The notes under the pieces: generated by a model
Seen by the model: the letters and a program-made list of their open reading frames with translations, nothing else
Databases searched by the model: none
Told to the model about the DNA's origin: nothing
Shown: in pieces, positions 55,532 through 56,392 of the stretch
Layout: each line of letters opens with the position of its first letter
How positions within the stretch are numbered: position 1 is the stretch's first letter
DNA from: Opitutaceae bacterium
GTDB lineage: Bacteria > Verrucomicrobiota > Verrucomicrobiia > Opitutales > Opitutaceae
DNA length: 56,392 nucleotides
Direction: 5' to 3'
Assembly: GCA_005799525.1 (NCBI GenBank)
Contig: SYGN01000212.1
Location: 1-56,392 of the forward strand
Made by a program: the position numbers and the translations under genes

Positions 55532-56392
55532 TTACCCCAGCAGCCCCTTCACCACGCTCCCGTGCACGTCGGTGAGTCGATAGTCGCGGCCTTCGAAGCG
55601 ATACGTCAGGCGCTCGTGGTTGAAGCCGAGTTGGTGCAGAATGGTCGCCTGCAGATCGTGCACATGGACTTTGTCCTTCGTGACGTTGAAGCCGAGTTCG
55701 TCCGTCTCACCATACGAGAGCCCGCCTTTGATCCCTCCGCCCGCCAGCACCATGGTGTAACAATCCGGATAGTGGTCGCGTCCGAGAATCTCCCCCGCCG
55801 CCGTGCGCCCCTCGCGGAACGGCGTGCGACCAAATTCGCCGCCGAGCACGATCAGCGTCTCGTCGAGCAGCCCGCGTTGCCGCAGGTCGTTGATCAGCGC
55901 CGCCACGGGCTGGTCCATCGTCGCGCACTTCTTCGTCAGGCCGCCGCGGATATCCTCTTTGTCATTCGTACCGTGGAAGTCCCAGCCCCAGTCGAAGAGT
56001 TGCACGAACCGCACACCCTGCTCGACGAGTCGGCGGGCGAGCAAGCAGTTGTTGGCAAAACTCGACTCGCCCGGCTGCGCCCCGTAGGCCGCGATCGTCT
56101 CCGGTTTTTCCCGCGTGATATCCATCACTTCGGGCACCGACACCTGCATCCGGTAGGCGAGTTCGTATTGCGCGATGCGCGTGCGCGTCTCGGGATGGCC
56201 GAGAGCGCTCGCCTGGATTTCATTGAGCGCCTGCAACGCATCCAGACTGTCGCGACGCAGGTCGCGCGTGAATCCCGCCGGATCCGACGCGTAGAGCACG
56301 GGATCGCCCTTGGACCGGCACTGCACGCCCTGAAACACCGACGGATGAAATCCGCTGCCGTAGGAATTCTTCCCGCCGTTCGGCTGCACGCC
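55532..56392 (-). CDS. DUF1501 protein, N-terminally cut by the window edge
   Basis: The frame is open to the last base; about 286 C-terminal residues are visible. DUF1501 is an alkaline-phosphatase/sulfatase-superfamily domain protein abundant in Planctomycetes and Verrucomicrobia, usually encoded beside a DUF1553 (cytochrome c-type) gene and presumed to be exported. Recognisable are FVQLFDWGWDFHG, VLGGEFGRTPF, GRDHYPDCYTMVLAGGGI and the end HDLQATILHQLGFNHERLTYRFEGRDYRLTDVHG. The molecular activity is not established. Confidence 0.9.
   Translation of the reverse strand, partial: GVQPNGGKNSYGSGFHPSVFQGVQCRSKGDPVLYASDPAGFTRDLRRDSLDALQALNEIQASALGHPETRTRIAQYELAYRMQVSVPEVMDITREKPETIAAYGAQPGESSFANNCLLARRLVEQGVRFVQLFDWGWDFHGTNDKEDIRGGLTKKCATMDQPVAALINDLRQRGLLDETLIVLGGEFGRTPFREGRTAAGEILGRDHYPDCYTMVLAGGGIKGGLSYGETDELGFNVTKDKVHVHDLQATILHQLGFNHERLTYRFEGRDYRLTDVHGSVVKGLLG

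Overview
The window is 56.4 kb of GC-rich bacterial DNA that reads as a chromosome segment of a verrucomicrobium close to Opitutaceae (inference from gene content; there is no rRNA in the window). Pointers are the mreBCD-mrdA cluster, a uppS-cdsA-dxr-rseP-ispG envelope/isoprenoid run, a very long IspG, DUF1080, DUF1501 and BNR-type genes, a GntR-LacI hybrid regulator, and many short dispersed repeats between genes. Of about thirty start sites inspected, only the GntR-LacI regulator has a clear Shine-Dalgarno sequence. Most others have a C/T-rich leader, so starts were chosen from protein families and neighbour spacing.

Bases 1-22,500 are mostly core genome: rod-shape genes (mreB end, mreC, mreD, mrdA); a minus-strand block of a 6PGDH-type dehydrogenase, MoxR ATPase, DUF58 protein and transmembrane transglutaminase; a nucleoside phosphorylase divergent from a lipoprotein; an AXE1-type esterase; a small conserved protein with a pterin dehydratase; the uppS-cdsA-dxr-rseP-ispG run; and dnaA, with an AT-richer DnaA-box-bearing upstream region and a strong terminator. 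Bases 22,465-27,412 hold ligA, a GT-C/TPR membrane protein, a VanZ protein and tRNA-Pro(GGG).

Bases 27,700-55,500 form a large accessory catabolic region. A minus-strand run from 40,697 to 28,519 encodes, in transcription order, a BNR-SGNH fusion, a TonB-dependent receptor, a second BNR protein, a secreted TIM-barrel protein, a class III aminotransferase, an M81 (MlrC) protein and a RidA protein. The divergent arm carries a third BNR protein, a Gfo/Idh oxidoreductase and an SDR. Beyond it lie an MFS transporter and a NanM-like kelch protein, an HpcH/HpaI aldolase, a Tat-exported Gfo/Idh protein, a DUF1080 protein, a threonine-synthase-like enzyme with a mutarotase-like protein, an aspartoacylase-like hydrolase, an SDR with a DapA/NAL-type lyase, and the GntR-LacI regulator. 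The set suggests uptake and breakdown of an acidic or N-acylated sugar, possibly sialic-acid-like, but no nanE, nanK or nagAB is present and the substrate is not proven.

Two genes here are broken: the MFS transporter has one in-frame TAG and the Tat-type Gfo/Idh gene has a frameshift. The other recurring theme is palindromic or dispersed repeat sequence lying inside or at the ends of coding regions (lipoprotein, esterase, IspG, DUF58 protein). The window ends inside a DUF1501 gene.
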